NCBI GenBank assembly: GCA_023334545.1
Contig: JAADVB010000023.1
Span: 1-64,000, forward strand
Length of the DNA stretch: 64,000 nt
Direction of reading: 5' to 3'
DNA from: Salisapilia sapeloensis
Taxonomy: Eukaryota > Oomycota > Peronosporomycetes > Peronosporales > Salisapiliaceae
Shown here: positions 50,503 through 63,073 of the stretch, in pieces
How the letters are laid out: every line of letters starts with the position of its first letter
Numbering within the stretch: the first letter of the stretch is position 1
Program-made: the position numbers and the translations under genes
The notes under the pieces: model-generated
Seen by the model: only the letters and a program-made list of their open reading frames with translations
Databases searched by the model: none
What the model was told of the DNA's origin: nothing

Positions 50503-53369
50503 TTAGACAAAGAAAGATGGTTTATGCTTTTTGTCCATACTCGAAACGACTGACACAGGGCTTTCACTGACGGAAGAGTACATGGCGACCGACGGCGAGG
50601 ACGGTCGGAAGTTACTACTGTTGTGCGATGGCGAGGGTGGAGAGAGGCCGAGCTCACGAAGGCACTCGGATGGTCGAATATCGTCATCTCCATTGGTAAG
50701 GTAGTACGGGGAAAGCCGTCTACCAGCCAAGTTCGCTAAAGCGTTTTCCTCTTCAACGCTTAGGAGGTCACTTCGTTTGGGTTCGTTGTTGACCTGACTG
50801 TATGGAGATGGGTTTGTCGTTGCAGACGAATGAATGGATGATGCTTTACCTTCGTCATCTCGTCTCTGTCTCGAAGATCGAGAGGTCTGGATGTCAAACA
50901 TCCTTGTCCGAACGAAATTGGACAATCGACCTCCATATTCATCCGGTGGCACGGCACTCACATCGTGCTTATCCTTGCACAGGAGCGAACCGAGGAACCA
51001 ACGTTGGGCTGTCCAGCGCCAGTTATACCGCTGTAGCATATCCACGATGCCGACGTAGTAGATGTTGTCTCGGCGGTACGAGTACAGTCCCTGTGTCTGG
51101 GTTTCCGTATCTTCAGCACTCCCGTTGTGCCGAACGCCAAGTAGAATAGAGTAGTCGATAATTCCCCGACTCGCCAGGAAGACAATGTCATCGCACAGCT
51201 GACCTTGCAAATTTTGTGCGTTCGCTTCGGACAGCGCGACGCCGTTACTGAACTTGCGAAAGTCAATGTCCATCATGAGCTTTTTGATCGTTTTGTGCTG
51301 CCGAGCGAGTTGGATGTACCGCTCGACCTGGTTGGAGTGCACTGCCTGTCGTCGGTCACAATTACCTTTCAGATCAAAGCGTTGGTGCACAGGATTCTCG
51401 TGGAAGAGGTTCTGCATGACAACAAAGTACATCCGTCTTTTGCCGACTGGCAGAGATATGGAATGGCAGCCATAGTACCGACAAAGCAATGTCTGAGGGT
51501 TTGATGTGAGATAGCGATGGTACATGGGTCTATCCAAATGCTGTTAGAAGATAAAATGTAATCCATAGAAATGGTGTATGTACAAGATAGCTCGCAAAGT
51601 ATCGAACTCTTCTTTCGGAACACTCTTTACCATGAACTGCTTGTTGGCTATGGGCAAAAGGAAATACTTTAAAGACAGATTAAAGTGGTGGAGTAGGTTG
51701 GGCGTACCTGTAAAGTAGAAAATGTTACCACTTTTTCCTTCCGAACCGTGCTCACTTAGAATGTTATCTAATTTAAACGAATCGAGGTAGTCCTCGGGTG
51801 TGATACCGGACAATGCCCGTAAATCATGGAAGACTTTTGGTGCCGAGTCTCGAAACGACAGGACAGTCGAGTCCATTTCACCATGTATGACGATAGACAT
51901 GGACTCTACGACGCTGTAGTCATCAAAGACAATTTCTGTCTGGTCGTTCGCCTCTACATCAATCGCTTGCTTTGTTGACTGAATAATTCCCATAGACGTG
52001 TACTTCATAATGTCCATTCGGAGCTGATTAGACACATCCAGTCGATCATCGCCATCCTCCGAAGCAGCCAAAGTTCCCATTCCAGTCACTTCATGCTGAT
52101 ACTGATTGTCGGCGTTGCTAGATCTTAAGGCTCGAAAGACCCCAGCGTCCCGACAGAAAAGGATGAAGATGCCCATAGTCTCCAGTACAAGTGCCAACTG
52201 GTGAATAGTGTTTCCGATTGTCTCTGCTCCCTTTAAAATTAGTTGGAGGACGTACAAGAGAAACCCAATTGCTGTATCCGTGGCAAAGATGATTAAATAG
52301 GGCAAAATGAGTTTGGCCATACGTCTGGTCGTTTGGTGGGCGTGGGATTCAAGTCGGCGAGATTTTTTCCATGCACGAATGAGCGCCTGGGTGATGTACA
52401 AAACGATGATGTAAGACGGAAGATAGTACAGCAAAAGAATGTGGTGTGCCTCTGAAAGTTCGATACTAGTAAACGCGAATCGGAAAATAATACACCACAG
52501 GGCCGCTGCTGGCCATGCAACGACGTGGTGCTTGAGACTGTCGACGCTGAATGGTAAGAAAGGGTTGGACAGGGAAAAGATCAGGTCAAGGGCGAGCATG
52601 AGGTACCACATCGTGCCAGCAGTGTAAAAGAAGAGAGTGCACCAGAAGAAGAATGGCTCGTACTCGCTCAGACGATCGTTCTGCCCGTATACTTCGCTGA
52701 CAGCAATGTCGCTTAACGTTGCAGGCCGGTCCGTCGAATCATACCCATCAGTGTCTGGCTTTAGCAAACATGCCGTAGGCCATGTATTCAAAGCGACTCG
52801 AGCTATGTTTGAAATGCACGTCGTAAGACCAATTGAGAGGAGAACTGGGCCGGGGTGGTTGCGAGTGACCTGGTACTTGCAGAAAAAATAGACCAAAGCT
52901 ATGCCTGCAACGAAGCACGAGACTAGTGCGGCGATCTGCCATATCCAGAAGAAGATGTACGTCATTAGAAGGAATACGCCCGAGTACCGTAAAAATGAAG
53001 TTCGTTTCCTTGTCTTGGGTGTGAAAGGTGTTTGTGCGCGGTATCGTCTTCCTACGCACCTTCAAACTATAGCTGGTAGTGAATGAGCGACTTGGTGACT
53101 TGGTGACGCTTTAAACTAGTATACACAAGGGTCACTTACGTGAGACTAGTGCAGCTTGGAGAGAGGAAGCGTGCAAGTAGCTTACTTCGGTGAGGGCGGA
53201 ACTGGTGTACAACGGCAGATATACTTTCTTCCATAAACGTTATTGACGCACTGGTCCCATTATCTGACCATTTCTTCATTGCGCCATGTACTTCTGGGAA
53301 AATTCCTAAGTTTCCATCGATTTCATGTTCTGTGCATTTCATGTTCAGAAGAAAGTCCGATAGATACAT
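50503..53369 (-). CDS. GPCR-phosphatidylinositol phosphate kinase fusion (GK family)
   Basis: A seven-helix receptor joined to a type I/II-like PIP kinase, a fusion known from oomycetes and Dictyostelium RpkA. Exons 53369-53186, 53051-51708, 51647-51584 and 51529-50503 (introns 134, 60 and 54 bp) give 872 residues. An N-terminal region (MYLSDFLLNMKCTEHEIDGN) and a basic linker (FRPHRRRRYRAQTPF) precede helix 1, SGVFLLMTYIFFWIWQIAAL. Seven hydrophobic segments lie at about residues 83-365. The kinase spans about 495-790: SGNIFYFTANKQFMVKS (nucleotide Lys), LPMYHRYLTSNPQTLLCRYY, QRFDLKGN, GIIDYSILLGV and YYVGIVDMLQRYNWRW. DLKGN replaces the common DLKGS. Expected role: receptor-coupled phosphoinositide signalling. 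The first exon is my inference from an excellent in-phase donor/acceptor pair. Confidence 0.9.
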
Positions 53370-53465
53370 GGTATGCGAAAGACCGTTTTACCCATGAAAG
53401 CGACGTTTTGCTACCGTTTCTTCATTTAAGTGACTTCTCACTTGGAAGAACTTGATTTGATTTAA
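53370..53465. promoter_or_regulatory. 96-bp divergent promoter (GPCR-PIPK / EMAP-like)
   Basis: Only 96 bp lie between the GK start codon (53369, -) and the EMAP-like start codon (53466, +). The region is AT-rich. Both 5' ends depend on inferred first exons, so the exact width needs transcript support. Confidence 0.5.
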
Positions 53466-56400
53466 ATGGGGGCTGCTCAGGGCGTTGCTCTTCACCATGT
53501 AGATGATGGTGTTGAGCTCCGGCAGGAGCTCCATGCGTTTGCCTCATGTACTATTTCTTTCATCCATATGATAAAATGCAAACGTATATAAAGATTTTAC
53601 GTGGATACAGGGGAGCTAGCTGACGTACAGGACTTGTACAAACGCTTTCAGACAATCCAGAGCTTGTCTATTTCAGCAAAACAATTGGAAGTTCTTTTGG
53701 CTTTAACTCCTCAAAGTCAAGTGCCGGTGCAGGACATCTTTTCACTGCTTGATGAAGACACAGACGGCCGAATCGACAGCTTAGAGTTCATTGCAGCACT
53801 CATATGTGTATCGAAAGCTACTTTTGAAGACAAAATGCAGTGTAAATCATTTTATAATCTGGCCTAAACATGCTTGTACTTACAGTCGTCGATACATTCC
53901 AGTCGCTTTCGATGTCTTCGATTTTAATCACAACGCTGCCTTATCTTCCACAGAACTGGTACGCATGTAGCAATATCATTAAATGTACTAAAGCTCATAC
54001 ATGATGTACTAGGCTTTGCTCATGAAATCCATGTGGAGTGGCATGAGAAAATTTTCCTCATTGGAAGAATCTTTGGATGAGAATAACGTAGGAGGCAGTC
54101 GCCCTGAAGACATTTTACTAACGCAGAATTGGCTCCATCTATCCAGATCAGCATTTGAACGCTACGACCGAGATGCTAGCAGCACGCTCTCCTATGACGA
54201 GTTTATGGACTGGGCAAGAAGTCATCGTGTGTTCATGCTACAAATCGAAAGGTTTAAACGAGTGTCTCTTAAAGCGGCAGCAAGCACATCGTCAGCAGTT
54301 GTTGTCAATGCGAAAGCAGAGGAAGAGGAATATGACCTGGAAATGGAACTGCGGTATTGTGATCAACTTTCTACCGGAGAGCAAAGAAAAAACAAGATAC
54401 GGGTGGAGGGTGAGCAGCAGACTGCAGCTAACTTTTGGAATAGCCCAAATGTTTCTGTAGTGAAGCCGCCTTCGGCCAATTTGGAGCTAGAATGGATTTA
54501 TGGCGCACCTAGCTACCATGGCCGCGGGTTGTGCTCTTACCTGGATAATGGCAACGTAGTTTACGTTGTTTCCAAGTATGCGATTGTCTATGACCCTCAG
54601 ACGCATTCACAGCGGTCATATCAGCGTCATTTAAATCCCATCGGCTCGTTGGCAGTCAGTTTGAGTCTTAATGTAGTGGCAACTGCTGACTTGAATGATG
54701 ATAACGGACCAGCGATAGTGCATGTTTGGAAGGCAGGTACACTTGAATGTCTTGCACAGCTGGGCACAAGCTGTTTAAGTGGGGTAGCAGCGGTCGCGCT
54801 ACCTTCCATTGACACCAAGCTGCGTGAAAGAGGCCGACCGAGTTACATCGATGACGCAGATACAATCAGAAGAGACGATTGGCGAGTTGAGGATTGTACA
54901 ATTGCAGTGGCTGATCGTAATGGATGTATTTATCTCTGGAATTGGGCCACTGGTGAGTATTTCACCACAGTGGACGTCTTGACGGCTTTACATCGAAAAG
55001 TTGTTTCGATGGCGTTAGCAGGTAATGGACAAGAACTGGTCATCTGTCGAAAGCACTGGATCGAATTTTATGTCTTGGAAGAAAAGAGATTGGTTTATAA
55101 GCCTGCTCTGCTTATCGATCAATACCGTGGAAACCCACCTACATGTACAAGTGCATTGTACACAGGTGACCATCAGGCAGTCCTCGGTACGGTTACTGGA
55201 CAACTATTATTTTTCCACTATTATCAACATGTGAAGACAGTGCAAGCACATGAAGCAGGAAGCGCTGTAAATGCTTGTTCACTTTCATATACTTCATCCA
55301 TATTGCTGACAGCTAGTACTGGTGGCTGCATTAAGCAATGGGATTTAAACGGAGATACGCTTGGCAAGTCATTGATCGTTGCAAACTTTGTGGACGATCG
55401 GGTTTCTTCTCTCTTTCAGAACGAGTCATTTTGTTTATCCAGTGTCGCATACAACGTCGCTCGGCGCTCGTTCCTCGTTGGAACGAGAAGTGGATTTGTG
55501 GTTGAGCTCTATGAAAATGACTTAAACGAGCACCGAGATAGAAACGACTGCCATGTTATCGCAGGTAGTCATAGTGGGCATGCAATTAGGTGCTTGGCGA
55601 CAAGCCAAAGGTCTACTACATTTGCCACCGCGAGTGCGAGTGAGTCGAGCGTGTACTTGTGGAGTTTACGGAAAAGAACTTGCGAACGCATTGGCCGATA
55701 TCCGAAACAAGCTACATCCTTGGTATTTTCATCATGCGGTTCGTATCTGATAGTAGGATTCAAAGACGGATCACTTAAAGTTTTAAATGGTCGAACACTC
55801 GACTGCTTGCAGACAATCGTATCTTCTGAAAGCTCAGTGAATGCATTGAAGCTTTCCCTCGATAATTGTGTACTTGCAGCAAGCTGTAGCAATGGCTGCA
55901 TCGTTCTATTCCAGTTCGACAAAGTGCAGAGAAAATTTAACCGTTGTGGACTTGTTGATGGCACTGAGACAGGGTCTAGAAATAGGAAGAATATAGCCGA
56001 GTGTGTTGATTTGAGTCCTGATGGAGGAATGCTACGATGCCAGTACTCGAATGGACTTGTAAAAATGTGGAATGTCCAGCAGGAGTGTATCCAAGTTATC
56101 ACTCCGAGTGAACGAAATATTGGTGCTTGGGATTCAATTAGCGTCGATAAGGGAGAGATGGCATTCAGCAACCCGTCGATACGGGTAGTTTCCGCTGTGA
56201 AAAAGGATCTCGAATGTGTAGTAAGCTCTACAGGAGAACTACTTATACAGCATATCTCTTATGACGAACCGGATGGAAATCTTGCGTTGATCGATAGTAT
56301 TCCAATGAACAAAGCGCATCCGTTCGCGCATGTGCCTTGCAGTGGAAGCAATGTAGCTCAGTTGGGCTGCATGGCCGGGGGATTTGCTCTCCAGGATAAT

Positions 56401-59400
56401 ATCTTCCTCTCCACTGTCGGTGTTGATGGCACAATTTGCCAGTGGAAAGTCAAGCGAAATTTGCCAACTAATGATAGATTCGACTTAAGCGCTGCTTTAA
56501 AAGACTCTATGGAAGCGTTAGAGATCTTAGGGCTGAAAGACATTTACTTTTGTAATGATGAACTGGACGAATGTTACCCGGCCGGTTTCAGATTTTCTAG
56601 TAAAGATAATATGCGTGATAAATCAATGGACTTGGATAAAAGTGGATCTGACATAGTATTGTCGGCTGAGCCACCACTGCTGGATCTATGCGCTGGATTA
56701 GTCTTCGGAATGAACTACGGATGTTGTTTTAGTGGTAATGGCATAACGGTGTCCACAAGTGACCGATCAATATTGTACTCGGCCGGATCAATGATTATCG
56801 AATCTGACATCTATGAAAGTCGGCAGACTCGCGTATTTCCGTCTGGACTGCACTACACTGTTACGTGCATCGTCAAGCACCCAACAAAACCTCTACTTGC
56901 ACTTGGATCTAGAGACGTCTCAACAATTATCGTTTGGAACACAGAGGAGAACACGCAGACTAGTGTCCTTTGTGGCCGGGAACGATCTACATTAATTATA
57001 GCAACCTTTCTTCCGCAACACTCGTCCGCCAAGTCGTTTTCATATTTATTGGCTACGGTGTGGTATGATCACTTAACAGGCGCTCATTTTCTCTCTATCT
57101 TTGACAGTGAAGCCAACCAAACTCCTGTCCTTACCATTATGATGACAAGACTGCCCGTCGTAGCTATAGCATCCACTGGCACGGCTAAAAGTGCGATAGA
57201 ATACCAATTTGTGACTACTGGTATTGGCCACGTGACATTTTGGATGTATAATGCCGCGCTTAATCAGCTCCAAGACGAAGAAGCTAGTTTACCAGTAAAA
57301 CCTGACTTATGGCAGTTTACTTGTATGGCGATTGCTGGTGGGAAGGTTGTTGCGGGAACTGTTAACGGAGATATAATTGTGTGGCGAGACCCTCATACGC
57401 CGATTATCTATTCATGCCCGACAGAACTCTTGGTAAATGTGGTAGATGCAGACAAAAGAGGTAAGATTGCAGTAGTGTCAATCATCTACGACATATCTCG
57501 AAGCCAAGTAGCTGTCATGCATAGGTCAGGGCATATTACGTTGTGGTCGCATGAAAACCTTAGGACAAATGCGGACCAGGCACTAGAGCTTCTTGGCGTC
57601 ATTGATCTACAAGAAGCCATCCAAAACTGTAGTTCAGCTAGCACCGAAGCAATAGAAATGTCGCAACACAGCAACAGTAGGTACATGCGATTGTCTACAA
57701 GATGCGGATATCATTTAGGTGATGGCGGGCTACTTTTGTTACTCGACTCGGGGATGCTGTTTCGAATAGAAGGTCGGGTATTGGAAGATCCTTCGGCTGC
57801 TAAAACAATGAATCCAGCACTTGACGTCTGTGTGCCAATACTTAAAGGTATCACTACTAGAAAGGATACAATGTCAGCACGACCGGGATCCGATGAAGTG
57901 GCTTTAGCATCAGACATACGAATAGAAATTTGGGATGTAAGGTCCCAAACCATACTTAGGCAAAGCTTGCAGTCAGCTGCTGCTACAAGTATGACCTGGA
58001 ACGTCGAGGGCACTGAGCTCGCCATCTCTACTTTAGATGGCAACATATCTGTATATAACGGAAGCTCACTCGAGTGCAAAACGACTTTCCCTTGTGGTCA
58101 TTCTGACAGTGCTGCGCTTCCCAAATGGTGTCACTCCATGACATATAGTCGACGTCTAGAATCCGGTGTGGAACGACTTGCGCTTGGATGTCGAGATTAT
58201 CGTATATATGTTTATGAGAGCCAAAGTGACATCGAAACGTACTCTTTAACTCACGTTTTTGATGCCCATACTGCTCCGATCAAAGCCCTCGATTTCTCGT
58301 TTGATAGTACTTGGCTTCAGTCAGCTTCGAACAGACAAAGCAGTCAGGTAATGCAGTGGAAAGTAAGTAATCACGAAGGTGATACAGATTCAGTGGCGTG
58401 CACTCTTCGAGAGGAGAATTGGAGAACTTTATCCACCGCCACGATGGCTTGCTCCGTGAGCGCTAATGTCTACGACGTATCTGCATTCGACCGTATTAAG
58501 TCAGATGTGGATGATGTCAAGTGGCAGTCATGTCTTCCAACCATGGCATTCGGTACAGAAGATGGCGTTGTCTTATTACTGACTCATCCATCTAACTCTA
58601 GTCATGGCCAGTCTTCTGTCAAGGATTATCCAGGTTACTTTTCTAAAAAAATGGATGTTTCATTCGTTCAGTTTTCTCCAAGCAATCGGCTTGTTCTGAC
58701 GAGTGGTACTGACACTAATAACACATCCATTGCGATTATATGGACGACAGACTACGAACAAGAGATGAAGCAGATAACACATTTGGAAGGTGAAGGCCGA
58801 CAGGATGTCGTGTCACTAGATGGCTCTGATCTCCACGACGAGAGTGAAGTCGATTACAGTGAATGGAAGCAAGAAGACATTGGAGATGAGTTTCTCGCTG
58901 TCAAACCTTGGCTTGGTGCTATCTATGAGCCATCCAAAGTTGACAAAACCGCCTTTAGCACCCTCCAGCCTTCGTCTGATCTCTTGTTAGATCATGTTTA
59001 TGGCCGAAACTTGGCAGTATCGGCTTCCTACGGTGCATCCTCTTCTGAAATTGTGTATGCTGCTGGCGCCATTGGTGTTATTTACAGGACAAAGTCTCGT
59101 CAGCAACGTTTTAATCAAGTACACCGCTCCAACTATGTATCTGCCATGGCAGTTCACCCTTCGCATGACATTGTCGTGTCCAGTGAATGCGGCATCAAGG
59201 GTGCACCTGTAGTAGCTGCTTGGGATGCGAAAGATGGGTCTGTTCGATGTACTGTAAAGTCTCCCCATCGCCGCGGAATTTCCTTACTCCGTTTTAATGG
59301 GCAAGGGACAACGCTGGCGTCCCTTGGAATGGAGGATGACCATGCAGTGACACTTTATGCGGTTCAAAATGGAGCTCACAAAGACGTTTGTATCCGCATG

Positions 59401-60903
59401 ATTTCTACGATGAAATCGTCAAGGCAACGTGTGTTTGACTTGTGCTTTGGTGATGAGGATACGTTCGTCACTTGTGGTACCAAGCACATCCTCTTCTGGG
59501 AACACGCTGTCCAAGCGAATAAGCTGGGTCATGGCAGTCGTCGCGTGGTAAAGGCTATATCGCTGTCAGCGAAGAAAGGTTTGCTATCTAGTCACAAGCT
59601 ATGCAATCCGAACACGACGTTACTGGCCGTTCTTGTGTTTTCGAAGCAATGCACCATTTCAGCTCAATCAAACGGAAGTTTCTATCGCTGGAGTAGTCGA
59701 AAGTGCACCGACGTCCAAGTACAAGCACACGACGGAGCCATTCATGCGCTAGCCTACCATCCCTCTGACTCAGCGCGATTTATCTCTGCTGGAGATGATG
59801 GCAAAATAAAAATCTGGAAGTTGTCCTTCGAGTTATTGCGCACGATCGACATGAATGCAGTAACTGAAAAGCCGACTCGTGATATCACTCATCACAAAAG
59901 AATACCTGTTCGTGGCGTACAAGTTTCTGGAAACAAGTACCTCGTTTCCACTGCAGACGGAAAGATCTTTGAGGTTGCAGATAAAGAAGGCATATTGTCG
60001 TCTTGGGGTTCGAGTTCGAAGAATATGAAAGTGCACGTCGATGGTCACTACCAGGGAGAGCTGTGGGGCTTTGCGATGCACCCCACACGAGAGAAATTTG
60101 CCTCTGCTGGGGACGAAGGAACCATTCGATTATGGGATTTGAGATCTCGTTCGCTGCTATCATTGCGAGAGCAAAAGAGTGCGAAATCTTTACCTCGAGC
60201 TCTTGCCTTCTCATGTGACGGCCTGCACTTGGCAGTCGGATGCTCAGATGGAAGTATTACAATTTTGCTGGAATCCTTAAACCGTGTGGTGACATCTTGG
60301 AAGTGCTCACACAGAGCCGTACAAGTGATCCAATACTCAGGAGACGGACGCATCCTTGCCGTCGGAGCACACGATTGTAAGGTACATCTTTACAGTACGC
60401 ATTCTTACACGAGGCTCGGTGAAGCTGTTGGTCACTCTGGGACGGTCATGCATCTCGATTTTGCAAAGCATTCGAGCTCCATCTTCCAGTCTACATGCAC
60501 CGCGTCTGAGCTTCTATTCTGGGAGCTTCAAGCAGCAGGTGGGAGCAAGAAGCTGGTCGTGAAGCAGATCAAGCATCCGAGCCGCCTTCGAGATGTTAAG
60601 TGGGAATCGTGGACATGTCCGTTTGGCTGGAGCGTCCAGGGCATTTGGCCGAAAGAAACTGACGGCAGTGACATCAATGATCTGTGTCGTAGCTCGGAAG
60701 GAACTAGTCTGGTGACAGGAAATGACGATAAAGTGGTTCGTCTCTTCCGATACCCGTGTGTACTGAAGGGTGCTGATGCAAAAATGTATGTCGGACATGC
60801 GTCTCACATCACGAATTGCCGCTATTCGTTGCGTGACCAGTACGTCGTGACCACAAGCGGCAGAGATCGAGTGATCTGCCAATATCGATTTGTATACAAG
60901 TAA
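53466..60903 (+). CDS. Giant EF-hand / EMAP-like (HELP-WD40) protein
   Basis: Exons 53466-53547, 53611-53841, 53903-53958 and 54013-60903 give 2,419 residues. It starts MGAAQGVALHHVDDGVELRQ; the Gly-2 context could be N-myristoylated. Residues 30-215 hold EF-hands: FSLLDEDTDGRIDSLEFIAA, FAFDVFDFNHNAALSSTELA and FERYDRDASSTLSYDEFMDW. Three tandem EMAP modules follow, each with a HELP-like opening and a double WD40 propeller. The openings are LELEWIYGAPSYHGRGLCSY near 280, LLDLCAGLVFGMNYGCCFSG near 1015 and LLLDHVYGRNLAVSASYGAS near 1780. WD units include IRCLATSQRSTTFATASASE and LWGFAMHPTREKFASAGDEG. This layout is that of EML5/6-type microtubule-associated proteins, with EF-hands added at the front. 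Likely a microtubule or axoneme scaffold, perhaps calcium-controlled. No intron in the last 6.9 kb. Confidence 0.9.
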
Positions 60904-60986
60904 TCTGACGAAAAGAATTGCCAAAAACGTTATCATGAATAGAGTACATCACGTTCTCATTGTCCATACGTTGCATACGCCTCAGT

Positions 60987-61971
60987 TCAGTCCACTCGAT
61001 AGTCAAAGTAGCGCTGATCTATGTAGTTGTTTTCGAAGCAAAATTCAGTCATGGCTTCAGTCAAAATATGGTTCCACGGCTCTTGCTCTTCCCCTTCTCT
61101 CTTTAGCCGATTGAGCAGATTCCGAACGTCATAAAACATAATGTCACGATCAACACGGTCGTTGAGCAAATTGTGAATCTGCCGGACATCCATTCCAGCA
61201 TCTCGTAGCTCTCTCACTTGCTCAATCTCTTCATTCGTCCAATTGGTGCGATTGCTCACAAAGTTCTTATACTCATCTTTAGACAATTCGTGGTTGTGGG
61301 TCGTATTCACTTTGGAAATTCGAACCACGTGCTTTTTTGCTTTTGGCATACGAACAAGCAAGGCGTTAATCTTTGCCGGGCAGTTATGGCATCGCATACT
61401 TTTCCGCTTTCGCTTGCCTGTGCCACGAGAGCGAAACTTGCCTCCATATACGCATTCGAACGTAACTGAGTAGCATCCCCACGATTCGTCGAGATACTCA
61501 TCATCGTGTGGAAGCTTTTGGGATGTGTCATGTCTCGAGTCCAAACGAGCATTTCGAGTTTTAACTGACGTACTGGTTCGATTCCGAAAACACTACATGC
61601 CTTCAAGTAAGCAAGGATACATTTTTAAAGTAGAGGAAAATAGTATACTGAAGAAAACGTACTTGGTGTGTGCTGAGCTGATATTGGCGTAGGTACGAAT
61701 GAAGATCATCCCACGAATTAAAGCATCGCTGACTTGGAGGCTCTGCGGTAATCTGTATGACAGGAAGGTCATTTTCATTATTTTCTTCAGGAGCTTGTGC
61801 TTCATGTGTTCCTCGCTCCGTGCTAGCACTCCGTTTGCTTTCCTTTCTCGGACGATTATCATGCATTCCATCGTAGTCTGCTTGGTCCAGCAGAACCTGA
61901 GTGCCATTTCTTGCAAATGCACTATCTGTAGAGAGCCCAGTTGGCTTCCCGTGCTCTGTAGTATTGGACAT
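60987..61971 (-). CDS. FAR1-like zinc-binding DNA-binding protein, transposase-related
   Basis: Exons 61971-61663 and 61592-60987 (70 bp intron) give 304 residues. The start is MSNTTEHGKPTGLSTDSAFA. The FAR1/WRKY-GCM1-type domain covers about 85-225. It has FNSWDDLHSYLRQYQLSTHQ, FECVYGGKFRSRGTGKRKRK, SMRCHNCPAKINALLVRM and NTTHNHELSKDEY, in which Cys, Cys and the His-x-His of THNHE make the zinc site. Such domains open MULE-type transposases and the plant FAR1/FHY3 regulators derived from them. Here the protein ends about 80 residues after the domain, with TNEEIEQVRELRDAGMDVRQ, and has no DDE transposase core or SWIM finger. It may be a domesticated regulator or a truncated transposon product. 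It is convergent with the EMAP-like gene, 83 bp apart. Confidence 0.82.
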
Positions 61972-63073
61972 GGACGACAAATCGCTCAAATGTGCGCTTT
62001 GTTTTTTGTTGTTCCTACTCCTTGCTACTAGCGCTTAATTTACTTCGCTTTTATATTGAGTAGTTTATGTGGGTCACATTACTTTTCTGTTGTAATTTTT
62101 AGCTTCTGGTAGCAAACCATACTGTTTAAGCAGCCAATTTGCCTTGCTCAGGCTCGACCAGCATGGGATTAAAAATGTGCATAACGCACTTATTAGAGGA
62201 TGTCAAATCTGCCAAAATTGCAAAATATAATAAGGTGTCTGATTGCCAAATTATCGGGTATAGTTCCTAAAAAGTCAAAGATTTTATTTCTAGTGTTCGT
62301 GCGTCGATTCATTTTATTTTGAAAATCATATGAGTAGAAGCGAAAGTTGAGAATCTTACTGGAAAAATTAAGTTGTGTTTTTGCAAAGTTTGACATCCCC
62401 ATTCTACAGCTATATGCAGGAATTCCGAAATGTATCGGCTCGACAATTTATTTGTTTCGTTCCAATCATTTACTTTCCATCTTTCTAGAGTCCAACCCAC
62501 TTACTTGTTTTTAGCAAGTATTGCAACTAGTAATACCTAATGAGTTTATAGCTCCTCAAGGGATGTTTCTCGTGGTAGAAAACAGAATAATACACTTGAG
62601 TGCGCTGTAGCAAATTTCAAACCGGTCTAGGGTTTACTTCCTACTTCTTGCTCTCGGCTTCAACTTACCGCTTCAACCTACCGCTTCAACCTACCGCTTC
62701 AACCTTTTACTTTAACTCTAAGCACGCATGTCAGGCTTGACTCAGATCCTCTTCCTGCAACACATCTGGGCTTCAAATACAAGAATGCCAGCTATGATCC
62801 TTTTGCTAGTTCGAGAGTGTTATCGTCCTTGACGATCACGCGCGAATCTAGACGAGTGCGACGCGTCGAGACCAGGATCAGGTCCGACTCTGTCAGATTC
62901 ACTGGACGAGACTCCTCGTAGCCTAGAAGCACTCTTTAATTTCCTTTCTAAGTCTGAAGTCAATATCGACTTGCATACACAACAAACGACTTATCTTTCT
63001 CTTCGTTTGTGACAGTTAACTAACTATTAAAGCGTGACAAAGCAAGTTTCTGTCATGTGGAAACCCAGATCAA
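61972..63073. other. AT-rich region, possible degraded LTR
   Basis: 1.1 kb without a gene. 62040-62540 is markedly AT-rich. The part from about 62500 to 63060 lies directly before the gag relic, where the 5' LTR and primer-binding site of the element would be expected. I could not define LTR ends: the right partner is outside the window and no clear tRNA primer match is visible. Confidence 0.4.
62656..62705 (+). repeat. 13-bp tandem repeat, about four copies
   Basis: The unit CGCTTCAACCTAC is repeated head to tail: 62656-62668 (two differences), 62669-62681, 62682-62694 and a partial copy at 62695-62705. It lies in the supposed LTR region. Confidence 0.9.

Noticed and set aside
61573..61585. 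tRNA B-box-like sequence GGTTCGATTCC
   Set aside because: There is no A box or foldable cloverleaf around it, and it lies in the coding exon of the FAR1-like gene.
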